Positions 14,101 through 27,209 of a stretch of DNA of 64,000 nucleotides are shown piece after piece (the first letter of the stretch is position 1; the number at the start of each line of letters is the position of its first letter). The DNA comes from Tetrahymena thermophila SB210. Its lineage: Eukaryota; Ciliophora; Oligohymenophorea; Hymenostomatida; Tetrahymenidae. Location of the stretch: assembly GCF_000189635.1 (NCBI RefSeq), contig NW_002476413.1, positions 1 through 64,000 of the forward strand, read 5' to 3'. The position numbers and the translations under genes are program-made. The notes beneath the pieces were generated by a model. It saw only the letters and a program-made list of their open reading frames with translations. It was not told where the DNA came from and made no database searches.

Positions 14101-16010
14101 TGAAGAGAGAGGTATAATTCATTATTCATTTGCTTACAAGTTATTTAGATAATTAAAAAATCATTTTGGAGTGTCTTTGAGTTCTCTTAATCTTGGATAT
14201 TTTTACTATAAGAAGAAATAATATTAAGAAGCTCTTGCTTACTACGAATCTGCTATGATTTATTGCTTTATTGATATGGGTTTTGCAAATATTTAATAAT
14301 TTATGGATTCATTGAAAAAGAGTCTTAATAACCTTGTAAAACCCTAAGAAGAGGAGAATTAGAAGATTATAATTGTCTGTATCAGTCTGATTCTACTCTC
14401 TCATACAATAAAAGAAGCAATTATAGATATAAATGATGTTATTTCAAGTGAATCTATGGCTTATAAGTTATTTTAAAAGATGCAAACACAAAAATGTTTA
14501 TTAGATTAAGCTATTAAATACACTGAAATCGTTTTAGATTTAATTTAGTATTTAAAAAATAAAAAATTATTTATATTTAAAGATGAAATAATAATCATTA
14601 TCTAAGCTAATTATTTGGAGATGAATATTCATAAATTACCAATTGAATAATTGGAAAAGCTTATTAATAATTTAGAAAAAAAATTGTCATCATATACAAA
14701 TCATGAAAATGTATTATAATAAGATTTTTATAATAATTTATCAACAGTCAATCTTGAAATCTAGAAAAAGGAAACAAATTTTTTTTAATTTTTAAGGGAG
14801 CTTTAAAGAGAATCTAAAAAAAATAATTTTGAAAAGCTTCTTTTGATATTGAAAGGAAAAGTATAATTTTTTAAAGGAGTAATTGAATAAAAGAAAAAAA
14901 ATTTTAAAAATGCTTGTATTCATTATTTTAATTGCTTAGAGTAAAATTACTATTTGGAATATTACATACAATAATAAATAATAAACAATATAAATGAGAT
15001 ACTATTATAAAATAACCTATCAATAGGAAATATGATGGATTAAATACATATTATAAATCAAAGATAAATATAAAAAGATTACGACTTAGCTTTTATATTT
15101 GAAGCTTCTGTTGGAAATTCTAGTGAATTCAAAACTATTATTTAACCATTTCTTTTAAATTTTTATTCTGAGTTTATTAGAAATTAAGACAGAGTAACAT
15201 TTTCTGCTTTTCAAGATGCTAATAGAAGAACAATACAGCCACTTTTATTAATCAACAAATTTAAATAATGGAAATTTTGTGTTGATGAAATACCAAAAAT
15301 TTCAAAATTATTGACTGGAGATAAATAGATAAATTTTTAAAAATAACTATCTCGCGAGTAAACTGATAAAAGTAAGTTGGAAGGATATAACAAAACTTAA
15401 GTAAGAAAAGAACTTTTTTAAAAAGAAAATAAAAATTAATCAAATTCTAGAAAAAATTTATATTTTATTTTCACTAAATCCTTGAGTGGCAATTTTAGTT
15501 CCTAAATAAATTTAAAAGAAATAATTGATTATTCATAGAGCTAAATAAATTAATAATAGATTATTCATATTTAATTTTTTAAGGATGATTCCAGAATAGA
15601 CAAATAAATATTTATGAATATTTAACAAGATTTACCCTACATAAATTTAACAAGCATAGAATAACTTTAATATTTTATAAATTTCCACAAGAGATTTGAT
15701 AATAGTTAACATTATCTGACTAATCTTATACTTTCTTTATCAAATTTATGACATTAAATAAAATAAAAACTAATTTATTCTTTTTAGTGAAATTTACCTC
15801 AAATACTATGATACTTATTCAAGCCAATCACTTATTTATAAATAAATTATCTTTATGAAATATATGATTTGTCCTTAATTTATCTAATATCGATCGAATA
15901 TTCAGTTTACCTAATTTACTGTTTTTGAACCAAAAATTTATTCACTTTTTTTAATATATGACTTTTTGATTAAAGTATTTGACAAATTATATGATATATA
16001 ATTGCTGTTG
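10740..16010 (+). repeat. Duplicated receptor unit, first copy
   Basis: Block containing about 400 bp of 5' flank, receptor copy 3 and about 250 bp of 3' flank. It matches 16260-21510 almost throughout, including the intron sequences and both flanks. Offset is about 5.52 kb. At about 16003 the similarity ends. Edges are judged by eye and may be off by tens of bases. Confidence 0.8.
11135..15751 (+). CDS. Cache-domain transmembrane receptor with TPR-like and vWA-like cytosolic region, copy 3
   Basis: Nine exons, 1298 aa: 11135-11238, 11295-11394, 11443-11506, 11562-11746, 11810-11928, 11978-12087, 12145-12362, 12433-12656, 12979-15751; total 3897 nt, in frame. Starts with MLIQLIFSVGFPLSIG, a membrane segment. 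The outside part holds CMGYNYTEPYDPRCRPWY, the full Cache-type DPRxRPWY motif, and TASARIDDP. The second membrane segment is followed by a linker longer than in copies 1 and 2, rich in Q, N, K and S with local repeats (PIQNN, PVQNN). Then come TPR-like helices (KKQYQEALAYYESAMIYC) and a vWA-like domain start DLAFIFEASVGNSSEFK, where EASVGNS stands at the usual metal-site DxSxS. Intron 8 is long (322 nt). Nearly the same gene as copy 4. Confidence 0.87.
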
Positions 16011-16655
16011 AAGTATTTATTTTTTTTGCAATTAGATTTAAAAATTTTCATTTTGATAAAAATTAATAAGCTGTGTTAATTAGCAGATATGTTATAAAAA
16101 CAGCTAGGTTTTAGCTTTAAATTTCTCAAGAAATAGTGTTGGGTTCAATGCATATATATTAAAAAAAGTGATGTCTGTCCCAGTCAAAAAAGAAAAAATT
16201 ATACTTCTAGTTTCTACGGTCTCAGTTTTACAGAAATTTTATGAAACTAAAATTAAATCACTGGTTAACATGCAAAGAGGAAATAAATAAATAAAAATGG
16301 TTACTTTAAAATTATTAAAAAATGAAAAATATTTATCTGATCAATAAAAATTTTAAAAAGTTAAATCATTTTAATATTGCATTTATTTTATTTTAGTTTT
16401 AATATAATTGAAAAAGAAAAATGTCTAAGAAATTTCTGTCTGTATTTGAATAATTAATATAATTGAATATATATTTGTATATTAAATGTGGAAATTTAAG
16501 TAAGTAATTGTAGTAAAAATTAATCAATTTAACAAGTAATATTTTAATAAAACAATAATTGTCAAGTTAAAAGTCTATATTAATTGTGATTAACTTAGCT
16601 TACAAAAATATTAAAAATATTGCTAAAAATAATAGGATTTAATAGTAAAGTAAAT
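15752..16655. other. Spacer between receptor copies 3 and 4
   Basis: Holds the 3' flank of the first duplicated unit (to about 16003), a unique stretch at about 16005-16255, and the 5' flank of the second unit from about 16260. The unique part has no open frame of note. It marks the junction between the two copies. Confidence 0.5.
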
Positions 16656-19600
16656 ATGCTCATATAGTTTATTTTCTCAGTAGGCTTTCCACTATCAATA
16701 GGTGTCATAATGTTATTTTTTATTTATTATAAAAGCATTTATGGTAGTCTTAAAGATTGGTATTCATTAATTAATTTGACAATTAAAAATAATTTGATTA
16801 TGAATTATTAAAAAGGGAAGATTTATCAATCGCTTATCTAAAGGTAAGCGAAATGTAATTGCTCCATAATTCAGTTTATGTTAATAAGCTTATAAGTTAG
16901 ATTCATTTATAAAAGGTAAATTAATTTCTAAATTTTACTCTAAAAATAATTTTAAAATCATAGATTTCCAACGATTTGATTGTATAATAAGGACTCTATT
17001 ATAAATTTTATAGTAAATAAGTGAAATGTAATTTTTGAATAAACTTAAATCAATTTTAAGTTATCTATTCAAATAAAAATTAGAACCTAATGATACTAGG
17101 CTATACAAGAATTGTTCATACCATAATTTAAATCATGGCTTATGTCCTTAATATATTTATGATGCTTTTTCAGATAATGAATATTCTTTCAAAGTAGAAT
17201 TATTTTTTCATAGAACTAATTTTACATATGATAGTTTTCAAGCTGCAAATTAAATTGTATTAAGATAAGTAAATAATTAATTTTAATTTTGTTGGTATTA
17301 GTAAAACAAATGATTATTTTTTATGTAATTTTTATTAGAATTGGGATTTTTTATTCTTTGCTAAATCTGCAATTTACTCAAGAAGAAATGATTTTATCAA
17401 CATTACATTAGTTTATAATTCTTTTAATGATAGCTTCATGGCAGTAACTCCTGGAAAGTAATGTTAATATTTTCATTATAAATTTATTGATATATTTTTT
17501 ATGTAGAAATACAAATTTTTCTTCAAATTAATATCTTGATTGTATGGGACATAATTATACAGAACCTTATGATCCAAGATGCCGTCCATGGTATTAAAAT
17601 TCTTTGCTACATCCAGGTATTAAAATATAATTTTTTTAGGTATATGAATTCTTTAAATATCAAAAGGAAATCAGTTTAATAAACCATACAAAGACTTGTT
17701 CTCTCATGCAACAATAATGACAGCTTCAGCTCGTATAGATGACCCTAATGGAAATAATATAAGCATTATCTCTATAGATTTTAATATATAGAATCTCATA
17801 GATAATTTGTTTACCTAAAAAGAAAAAGATGAAATTGATAATAATTTTGATACTCACTCTGTACTTTTTCATGAAGACAAAAATACTGTATGTTAAAATT
17901 TTAAAAATTAATTATTTCTTATCAAACTTAATGTACTTTTAAACATATCTGTATGTAGGTTTATTATCACAGATACTGGAATTTTAAGGAAAGGACAATA
18001 GTTCCATGGTAAGATTTAGAATTCAATAAGACTGATAGTAATTTTACTGATGATGAATATTATAATTTTGTGAGATTAATTTAAGATTCTAAGGACTATT
18101 CCCTTACAGGCCAATATGATATAAAATATAAGCAAAATATTACTCCTTTTTATCAATTTTGGAGTAAGAATAAGAAACCATAGTAATTTTTTTGATTTAT
18201 TTTATTCAATAATTTAAAAAATTTTTATCACAAACAAAAAAATATCATTTTCAAATATAAAAGATTAATATTAATTTGAAATAATGTAAATCCTCTTTAA
18301 TTATTTATCTCCATCTATTAAAAATTTTTCTTATGAATTTTTATATTGGTATTAATTTTTAAAAAAGTATTAATTTAAGTAGGATATATTTTTGGAGATT
18401 ACTAAGTATATGTAAATGTCAAACAATTTTGAATTTTAACAAAAAATTTTTTAAACATAAACTAACAAATTTTCTTACATAGTTTTTAATTAAATTAAGG
18501 ATCAGCCTAATATATCCAATAGAAATAGTATCACCATAGAATGTTTGGAATAAAACTATTGTATCCAAATAAGTATTGATGATCGGTCAAGTGAGAGAGG
18601 ATATTTCTGGGATTTTTAAAGTTTTGAATTTTACAAATAATACAAATTACAAAATAATTTTTTTTATTTAAGCCTGTTTTGTAATTGGTATAGTTTTGAT
18701 TTTAATCTTATAATTTAGAGCCTTTCTTTTACATTAAGTAGTGATTCCTTTAGAAAAATTAACTATTTTTGTATAATAAAATACGGATTAGTTTAGGAAA
18801 TAGACTCTATAACAAAAATAAAATTTAAAGAATTTATAAACTTTAACAACTTTAAAATCTTAAAATTCATGCTAATAAAAATAAAAAAACTTTAAGATTA
18901 AGGTAAAAAATCCTACAAACGATAGTTTGGTTTATAGATCACAAAGATCTCCTCAGATTTAATGTTAGCAAAGTTTTGACTTAAAATTAATTTAAAGTAA
19001 ATTCTAAGATGAAACAATATTAGATTAAACATTTTCTAACTTATAAAATGAATAGTTTTTAAATACTTTTTTCTTGAATTAGTAATAATAATAAAAAGTA
19101 CACATTAACCACTTATAAGCATAGAAAAAAATGTAGGAATTTCATTTAGATAATTTAAATATAAGCAGTTTGCAAAATAAAACTGAAAACGAAGAAGAAA
19201 ATGTTAATGTTTTACACTCATTTCAAAATACCTAGTTAAATTTCAAAACAAAAATGGAAGTACCAATTTAAAATAACACATAATAATGTAATAATGAGAA
19301 AACCAAAGCATATACTGAGATTCCTATCTAAAATAACACATAATAAAGTAAAAGTGATAAAGTTAAAACACAAATAGAACCAACTATCTATAATAATAAA
19401 TAGCTAATTAATAGTGAAAAAAGCTTGTCTATTTCAAAACAATCTTTTCAATCATTACGATTATCTTTAAAGGTTAATTTAGAGTAAGACCTAGATCCAA
19501 TGTTTTTGGAAATGTAAATTATAAAAGATACATTTTATTAACTTTAATCAGTAATTTCTTTTAAAAAAACTGACTTCTAGAAGTAATAAAATATGAATAA

Positions 19601-21510
19601 TAGAGATTCAAGTGTAAATGAAGAAAGAGGTATCATTCATTATTCGTTTGCTTACAAGTTATTTAGATAATTAAAAAATCATTTTGGAGTGTCTTTGAGT
19701 TCTCTCAATCTTGGATATTTTTATTATAAAAAGAAATAATATTAAGAAGCTCTTTATTACTACGAATCTGCTATCATTTATTGTTTTATTGATATGGGTT
19801 TTGCTAATATTTAATAATTTATGGATTCATTGAAAAAGAGTCTTAACAATCTTGTAAAAAGCTAAGAAGAGGAGAAATAGAAGATTATAATTGTCTGTAT
19901 CAGTCTGATTCTACTCTCTCATACAATAAAAGAAGCAATTATAGATAGAAATGATGTTATTTCAAGTGAAGTTATGGCTTATAAGTTATTTGAGAAGATG
20001 CAAACACAAAAATGTTTATTAGATTAAGCAATTAAATACACTGAAATAGTTTTAGATTTAATTTAGTACTTAAAAAATAAAAACTTAATTGAGTTTACAG
20101 ATGACATTATAATAATTACCTAAGCTAATTATTTGGAGTTGAAGATCCATAAATCACCAATTGAATAATTGGAAAAGCTTGTTAATAATTTAGAATAAAA
20201 ATTGTCATCATATACAAATCATGAAAATGTATTATAGTAAGATTTTTATTAAAATTTATCAACAGCCAATTTTGAGATTTAGTAAAAGGAAACAAACTTT
20301 TTTTTACTTTTAAGGGAGTATTAAAGAGAATCTTAATAAAATAATTTTGAAAAGCTACTTTTGATATAGAAAGGAAAAGTATAATTTTTTAAAGGAATAA
20401 TTGAATAAAAGAAAAACAATTTAAAAAATGCTTGTATTCATTATTTTAATTGCTTAGAGTAAAATTACTATTTGGAATAATACATGCAATAATAAATAAT
20501 AAACAATATAAATGAGATACTTTTATAAAATAACCTATCAATAGGAAAAATGAGAGATTAAATACATATTATAAATCAAAGATAAATATAAAAAGATTAC
20601 GACTTAACTTTTATATTTGAAGCTTCTGTTGGAAATTCTAGTGAATTCAAAACTATTATTTAACCATTTCTTTTAAATTTGTATTTTGAGTTTATTAGAA
20701 ATTAGGACAGAGTAACATTTATTGCTTTTCAAGATTCTAGTAGAAGAACAATATAGCCACTTTTATTAATCAGCAAATTTAAATAATGGAAATTTTGTGT
20801 TGATGAAATACCAAAAATTTCAAAATTATTGACTGGAGATAAATTGATAATTTTTTAAAAAGGTAAGTAAATAAATAGAATTTAAATTGAAGGATATAAC
20901 AAAACTTAAGTAAGAAAAGTACCTTTTAAAAAATAAAATAAAAATAAAAAAAATTCTAGAAAAAATTTATATTTTGTTTTCACTAACTCCTTGAGTGGCA
21001 ATTTTAGTTCCTAAATAAATTTAGAAGAAATACTTGATTATTCATAGAGCTAAATAAATTAATCATAAATTATTCATATTTAATTTTTTAAGGATGATTC
21101 CAGGATAGACAAATAAATATTTATGGATATTTAACAAGATTTACCCTACATAAATTTAACAAACATAGAGTAACTTTAATATTTTATAGACTTCCACAAG
21201 AGATCTGATAATAGTTAACACTATCTTACTAATCTTATACTTTCTTAATCAAACTTATGATATTAAATAAAATACAAACTAATTTATTCATTTTAGCTAA
21301 ATTTACCTCAAAAACTATGATACTTATTCAAACCAATCACTTATTAAAAAATAAATTATCTTTATGAAATATATTATTTGTCCTTGATTTATTTAATATC
21401 GATCGAATATTCAGTTCACCTAATTTTCTGTTTTTGAATCAAAAATTTATTCACTTTTCTTTAATATATGACTTTTATATAAAAGTTTTTGACAAATTAT
21501 ATGATATATA
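16260..21510 (+). repeat. Duplicated receptor unit, second copy
   Basis: Matches 10740-16010 including flanks. The 3' edge is sharp: both copies share the run GACAAATTATATGATATATA up to about 21510, then diverge at once. The edge is immediately followed by an acidic open frame on the minus strand. Confidence 0.8.
16656..21260 (+). CDS. Cache-domain transmembrane receptor with TPR-like and vWA-like cytosolic region, copy 4
   Basis: Nine exons, 1295 aa: 16656-16759, 16816-16915, 16964-17027, 17084-17268, 17339-17457, 17507-17616, 17667-17887, 17959-18182, 18500-21260; total 3888 nt. I read the whole last exon without meeting TGA. Same architecture as copy 3: membrane segment, Cache region with DPRCRPWY, second membrane segment, Q/N-rich linker, TPR-like helices, vWA-like start DLTFIFEASVG. 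Differences from copy 3 are scattered single residues and small in-frame length changes in the linker, so both copies look functional. The two share flanks and introns, so this is the most recent duplication of the array. Confidence 0.87.
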
Positions 21511-21616
21511 ATTGGCTTGATATTTGCTGCTGCAGTTACCCATATTATTCTTTTCGTCTAGGCATTAAAATCAATCCATCTAAATATTCAAGTCCTTCAT
21601 CCTCTTCTTCTTCTGG
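21416..21616 (-). other. Acidic exon-like open frame at the duplication edge
   Basis: On the minus strand, after a possible acceptor (TTGCCAG at 21613-21619), the frame reads EEEDEGLEYLDGLILMPRRK and continues to TGA at 21416. The first part (to about 21520) looks coding; the remainder is in the duplicated receptor flank and looks non-coding. It could be the last exon of a gene whose other exons are at 22-25 kb, or a remnant cut by the duplication. The gene at 22248-24798 has its own stop and does not need it, and the phases do not obviously join. Confidence 0.3.
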
Positions 21617-22247
21617 CAATTGATAAAAAATTAAATAAAAAGTGTTTTAGAGATTTGGGAATAAGCTTAAATGGCATATGACCAAAAAAATAAATTTAAA
21701 CAGTCAAATAAAAAATATTTTGTAATAATTTATGAAAAATAATACAAAAAATAAACTTTTTATAGGAAATGAAAAGATAGCCAAATCTAAAATATTGAGA
21801 AAAATAAGAATAGAAAATCTTTTTTTTAAAATTAATAATAATATTGTTTTAAGACTCATTTTATAAAGCTAGATTACCTAAATTTAAAAAAAAATGAATA
21901 AAACATAATTAATCTTGGATAATATTAGGTTTTTCATATTTTAATTTAAAATTTTAAGAATCAATTTACTCTACTCTTAAAAAAACCACTTATCCTTAAT
22001 ATAATAATTAAACAAATAACTTAACACTTTTATTTTTTTACAAAAAGAAAACTTTTTTTTATTTTAGGTTTTTAAAACTACTGGAAGGCTTTCTTTGTTA
22101 TTTTTTTGATTGATTTTATTATTTTCATGGTATTTATTAATACAACAAGATAAAAAATAATCTAAGATGCAATAATCTAACCTGATAATTAAAATAATAC
22201 AATTTATTACAAATAGCAAAGATAGACAGACATATAGATAGATCATT

Positions 22248-24798
22248 TCAAAACAAATCATCCTCTTTATAATTTTCATCTTCTTACTATTTAAACTTAT
22301 AAAATAATGCATATTCATCTGCTTTTTTGACCATTTCTATTTCTCTTTCAAGTTAACTCTCACCTATAACCTATTTTTAAAAAAAAGAATATTTAACCAT
22401 AAAAGATAAAATGCAAAAATATCAATTTCTAATCTGAATTAATTTTAACTTAAAATAATAAGTATTTTTTGTTTTATTTCCTCTTAATCTTTTTAATTGA
22501 ATTAAAACAAGATTTTAAAACATCAAATTAAAAAAAATAAATATTTTCAAATGAAAAATAAAGTTAAAAAAATATTTGGTTACGGCTAATCCTTACAAAT
22601 CAGCATTTTGTTGATAAATCGTTTTGTAATCTTTAACTAAATCTTATATACTTTCTAACCTCTCCTCATAATATTTTGAAGCTCTAAAAGATTGAAAGGG
22701 CTATTATAATGATTAAGCTACTTAAAAGGTACTATTCATAAAACTGATATTAGATTAATTTAAGCTAGCACTTTTAAATGGTGTATGTGATTTTTTCATT
22801 TGTAGTTAGGAGTTATTGTTTTTCATAATACTTTACACATTACTGTTGCTCTTTGTTTAAACATTTATATTGCTTATATTTTGAGATTAGCTCTTTGCTA
22901 GTTAGTGGCTCATATGATTTGGAGTATGCTGATTATAAGGTGATCCCTTTTAACTCTATTCTTAATAATTTTCAACTAAATTTTTTGTTCTATTTTCATT
23001 CTAAATGGGAACACTTGCTGTATCATTAATATTGCTTGTATTGTGGTTATCAGCTTCTATAATAGATTAATCTTCTATCATAGAGCCAAAATTCTATTAT
23101 AAAATAGAACTATTCTGATTATTTAAATTATTGTTATGCAATGTTTCACTAATATTTTTTAATTAAAGTAATCTTTAATGAGTACTTTAAAAGGTATTAC
23201 TGTTATTTAATATATTAGCGACAGGATCAGTTATTAATGGTTTCCTTGAAAACTGTAAAACCTTCCTCTCACCAGTTAGAGAAGAGCATTAAAATGCCTG
23301 AGGTAAATCCTGAGTGATAATGAGATCTGCAGGTTCTTATTTATCCAAATCATTATATAGATTCAACTTTCTAGATTGTCTTTTTCTTAAAGTCATTTCC
23401 CATAATTTAGATCCATACCTCTCTAAATCACTCTTACAAATACTAAAAACTTCAGTAGCTTCTCTCATATTTTTATAATAATCACTTCTAATCTATTTTT
23501 ATAAAATAAAACACATAATTTAATTTATATCAGTTTTAATATATTTAATATTCTATTTTATTTATTAAAATTTATTTTAAAATTAATTAATTTAAAAATG
23601 TTAACATCTATCTTTCCATTTTAATAAAATTTGAATAAATTTGCTTGTAATTAGAAAGAAATGAATAAAAAATATTTACAAGCTACGAATATGAAAAGTC
23701 TCTGTTTAATTAATCTGAAGTTTTTTCTATGAATTTTTACCAAAATTGCTCATTATCTTCATGCTTTTACATAATACGAATATCTCTGGTTTGTTACATT
23801 TTTTAGTCTATTTATAATTATTATATATCTAATTCCTCTTGCTTTTAATTGAAGCTGATTCTTTACTTAATTACATCAATTTAGTCAAGCAGTTATCGTT
23901 TTGTCATTTTATTAGTTAGGTTTCTATTTTTAATTTTACTTTTGTTATCAGATTTCTATTTCGAAAGGGTAGAAAAGCTATTTTATTTTTTTATCTAGCT
24001 ATTCTTCTTATTTCCACCTATTTCTTTTAATCTCTCTTGATCTAAAAATTACCCATCTTTTTTTTAAAACCAGTCTGGTTTTCCTACTAAGGATCTTGAA
24101 ATGATATTTCCTATTTCATCATATCTAGGTCCCTTTTATTCTATGCTAAGAGTTTTAGTGTTGAATATATTTTACTTCGAATTATCAGGTGATGCTTACA
24201 ATGTATTATTTTAAGAGTAGCTTTTTTTTATTTCTCTTTAACTTATCTGAGGAAGGGTATTTTCCTAGCATTTACTAGCTATGGATACTTTTTTTGATAA
24301 AGGCAGTGCAGCAGTAATGTCCTGACATTATATATTTTTCTAAGATAGTTAATCTTCATGAACATCTAATTATAGTATTAAATCTTCCTTTGGTTATTCA
24401 TAAATTACTTTATCAGAGTTTCTTGGAGATGTCAAAGGAGATAAATGATGAGATGGTTTTTTCTAATGATTAGCATTATTAACTACTTATAACTATTGGT
24501 TATTTCCTTACTCATTATTATTGATCATATCATTAATAACTTCTTGATTGAGCTTCTTAGCAAGATAGAATTTCTTTTTTCTATTACTTTAATTGCCAAA
24601 ATTCGTATTCTCTTCTACATTTTGTTATTAGCACTTCGAATTCTTAGATGATATTGATGGTAAATCTATTTGTTTGCTCAAAAAATTTATCTAAGTTCCT
24701 TGCTTATACTAGTCTTCGCTACCTCGATTAATTCTAGGAGAGAACTCTATTTGTTAAGTCCATACTGAATCTTGCTTTGGTCTTTATAAATAACTCAT
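22248..24798 (-). CDS. Q/N-rich hypothetical protein with C-terminal coiled coil
   Basis: Three exons on the minus strand, 24798-23680, 23492-22584 and 22370-22248, all with phase-0 GT-AG introns; 2151 nt, 716 aa, TGA stop. The protein is rich in Q, N, S and K and low in hydrophobic residues, so cytosolic or nuclear. Exon 1 contains the motif YDEIGNIISRSLVGKPDWF and a helical stretch near its end; exon 2 contains the basic, helical RYGSKLWEMTLRKRQSRKLN; the C-terminus (YYEERLESIQDLVKDYK, then SQLEREIEMVKKADEY) should form a coiled coil. I recognise no family. The start is uncertain: the frame stays open and coding-like for about 100 nt upstream without an ATG, so an upstream exon may exist. 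Confidence 0.65.
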
Positions 24799-26440
24799 AG
24801 AAATTGTAAACTCAAGCAATTATATTATTTTTAAGTGTTTCTCTTAGTCCTCTATTTGTTAAACACTCTATTAATTTTTAGCATAATCAATCAAGCTTAT
24901 AATAATTAACTATATTAAATAAAATAAATTGCTTTTAAATAATTTAGATAAATTATAAAAATAAATAAGTAGAATGTTACTTAAACTATTTTTATTATCG
25001 AAAGATAAGCAAATTTAATTAAGTCAATTTATTATTTTCATTTTTGGTGAAATAATATTGTTGTTTAATCTCAATTTGTAAAACATTCTGATGCATTAAA
25101 AAAACTATTTTTGAAAAAAAAATAACTTAATTTTAACAAATACAATTTGAATTCTAGAATATCATATGTTTATTTGTTTATTTCTTTTAAAAATATTTCT
25201 ATTCTTCTAACACAGCTAAAGTATTAACCTTTTTTATTTTTAAGTTTAAATTAAATAATGTATTTAATTTAATATTTATTTATTAATAATTATTGAAAGT
25301 AGATATAATTTTCCTAAAATTATAACATATATCTATCTAAATATGTCTATATTTATTTATTTATCTTCATAATATTAAAAGTATGCAATAAATTATACAA
25401 ATAATAATAAACAATTCATTTATTATAAATCAACTAACTATTTAATTTTGTTTGTATGGTATGATTTTCCAAAACTTTAGTAAATCATTTCATAAGGCTA
25501 AAACTATTTAATAAATTCTACAAATAATAGCAAAAACACATTTATTATCAATAAGTCAAATATTTTATTTTATTTGAAGGTATGATTTTCTTATATTAAT
25601 GACTTTCACATCTATTTATCTATTTTGAGAGATTTTCATAAGATTAAATAAAAAAGATGTAATAAATTCAACAAATACAAGTAAAAAGCATATTTATTAT
25701 TAATTCTATAATAACAAAGTTTTATTTGAAGATATCATTTTTCTAAATTAATAACTTGTAAATTATTTATATAAAATGAGAAAATATTTAATTAATTCAA
25801 TATTAATCATCAAGAATATATTTGTTTTAAATACAAAAATTAAATTATTTATAAATAAATTTTGTTTGTATATATAATTTTCCTATTTTAATTGATTTTA
25901 AATTTATAATTTATAAACTAACTACAATTTTTCTGTCTAATTATTTATTTAATTACTCAATTATTCTACTTTGGTATGTTTTATAAGTTTAAAAAATATG
26001 CAATGAAAAAATATTAATAAAGAACTTTTTGATTTATAAATTATTTAATATAGTTTATAAATATAATTTATTAAAAGTTAATATAAATTGTTTCATGAAC
26101 TCTACAAATTAAAATAATATAGAATATATTTTAACTGACTAATTATATTCATTTTCTTGAAAATTTTGTTAATTTTTTTAAATTGATAATGAGTTTTTGT
26201 AATTAAAAATTATGTAATTAATTCTATAAATGATAATAAATGGGATATTTTTAGTAAATCAGCTAAATATTTATTTATTCATATATAAACTGTATTTGTA
26301 GATATAATTTTCTTAATTAATATCTTGCTTATCTATCTATTTTGAGATTTTTTTACATAATATTAGAAAATATTTATTGAATTCTACATATAATAATATA
26401 GAGTATATTGATTATGCACATATCAGTTTATATTATAAGT
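24799..26440. repeat. Gene-free region with degenerate tandem repeats
   Basis: From about 25290 a diverged unit of roughly 150-200 bp recurs. Each copy has a block like TGATTTTCCTAA or TATAATTTTCCT, a block like AATAAATTCTACAAATAATA and a block like ATATTTATTATNAAT. At least six copies can be followed to about 26430. No coding frame is seen. It separates two divergent-age minus-strand genes and ends at the stop of the next gene. Confidence 0.55.
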
Positions 26441-27209
26441 TCATAATAATGATTAATCAATTTGCTTAGAGAGTTCATCTAATTTTTTTTAAAATTTTAA
26501 ATATTAGTTATTTCCAGGAAAATTTTTAATTTTTTATGATATTACCTTCATCAATATCTTCATTGTCTTTTAAATTTTATGAAGCCTCATCCAATAAATC
26601 TGTGAATCCTTTGTCTGTGATTAAATCTAGTTTTTTTAAATTTATTTTATAACTACTGATTGATAATTATTCCTTTATAAACTAATATACCTGACCCTTG
26701 ATTGTTGCTTGGGTTTGATGAAGTTCCTACAGTTGAAGAAGTAATCTTCGTTTTTAAATACTAAATTTCTGCTACATTTTTTTACTCTCTCTTTTTAAAA
26801 TCAGTAAGCTATCTCATTAATCTGTCAATTTCCTAAATTTTAAAGAGAATTATTTATAGCTAGCTAAACAACAAACTTATAAGCTAATTCTATTTGAATT
26901 AAGATTAAATGTTACTTTTTGTTAATCTTTAATCAATGTATCTTTCTCACTATTAACTTCTTCAGCTGGTTTTGGCTGAGGAGTTCTTTCAACTAAAGCT
27001 TCTTCATCACAATGATCCTCGCTAATCTTGTTTTGCAATATTAATTATATTATTAGAAAACAAAACCTTAAAAGTAAGTTTACTCTATTGTATTGCTTTG
27101 TGGTGTTAGACTTATAACTCTAGCTATTTTCTTATTCCTTTTAACGGTAACCTAAGATATATGCAAAAGCGCACATAACTACAATAAAAAATAATGTTAA
27201 CAATTCCAT
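26441..27209 (-). CDS. Small membrane-anchored coiled-coil protein
   Basis: Five exons on the minus strand: 27209-27084, 27026-26916, 26832-26691, 26626-26546, 26478-26441; 498 nt, 165 aa, phases consistent and TGA stop. It starts MELLTLFFIVVMCAFAYILG, a signal anchor of about 20 residues, followed by a Q/S/K-rich stretch, an acidic part (ISEDHCDEEALVERTPQPKP), a helical segment (EIDRLMRQLTDFKKREQKN) likely to form a coiled coil, and an acidic C-terminus (LDEASQNLKDNEDIDEDE). Probably a type II or type III single-pass protein facing the cytosol. No family recognised. Its upstream neighbour is the gamma-glutamyl hydrolase on the same strand. Confidence 0.72.

Noticed and set aside
22064..22318. 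Minus-strand frame MNMHYFISLNSKK and on, 84 codons
   Set aside because: It overlaps the last exon of the 716-aa gene in a different frame and continues into intergenic AT-rich DNA; composition is not protein-like.
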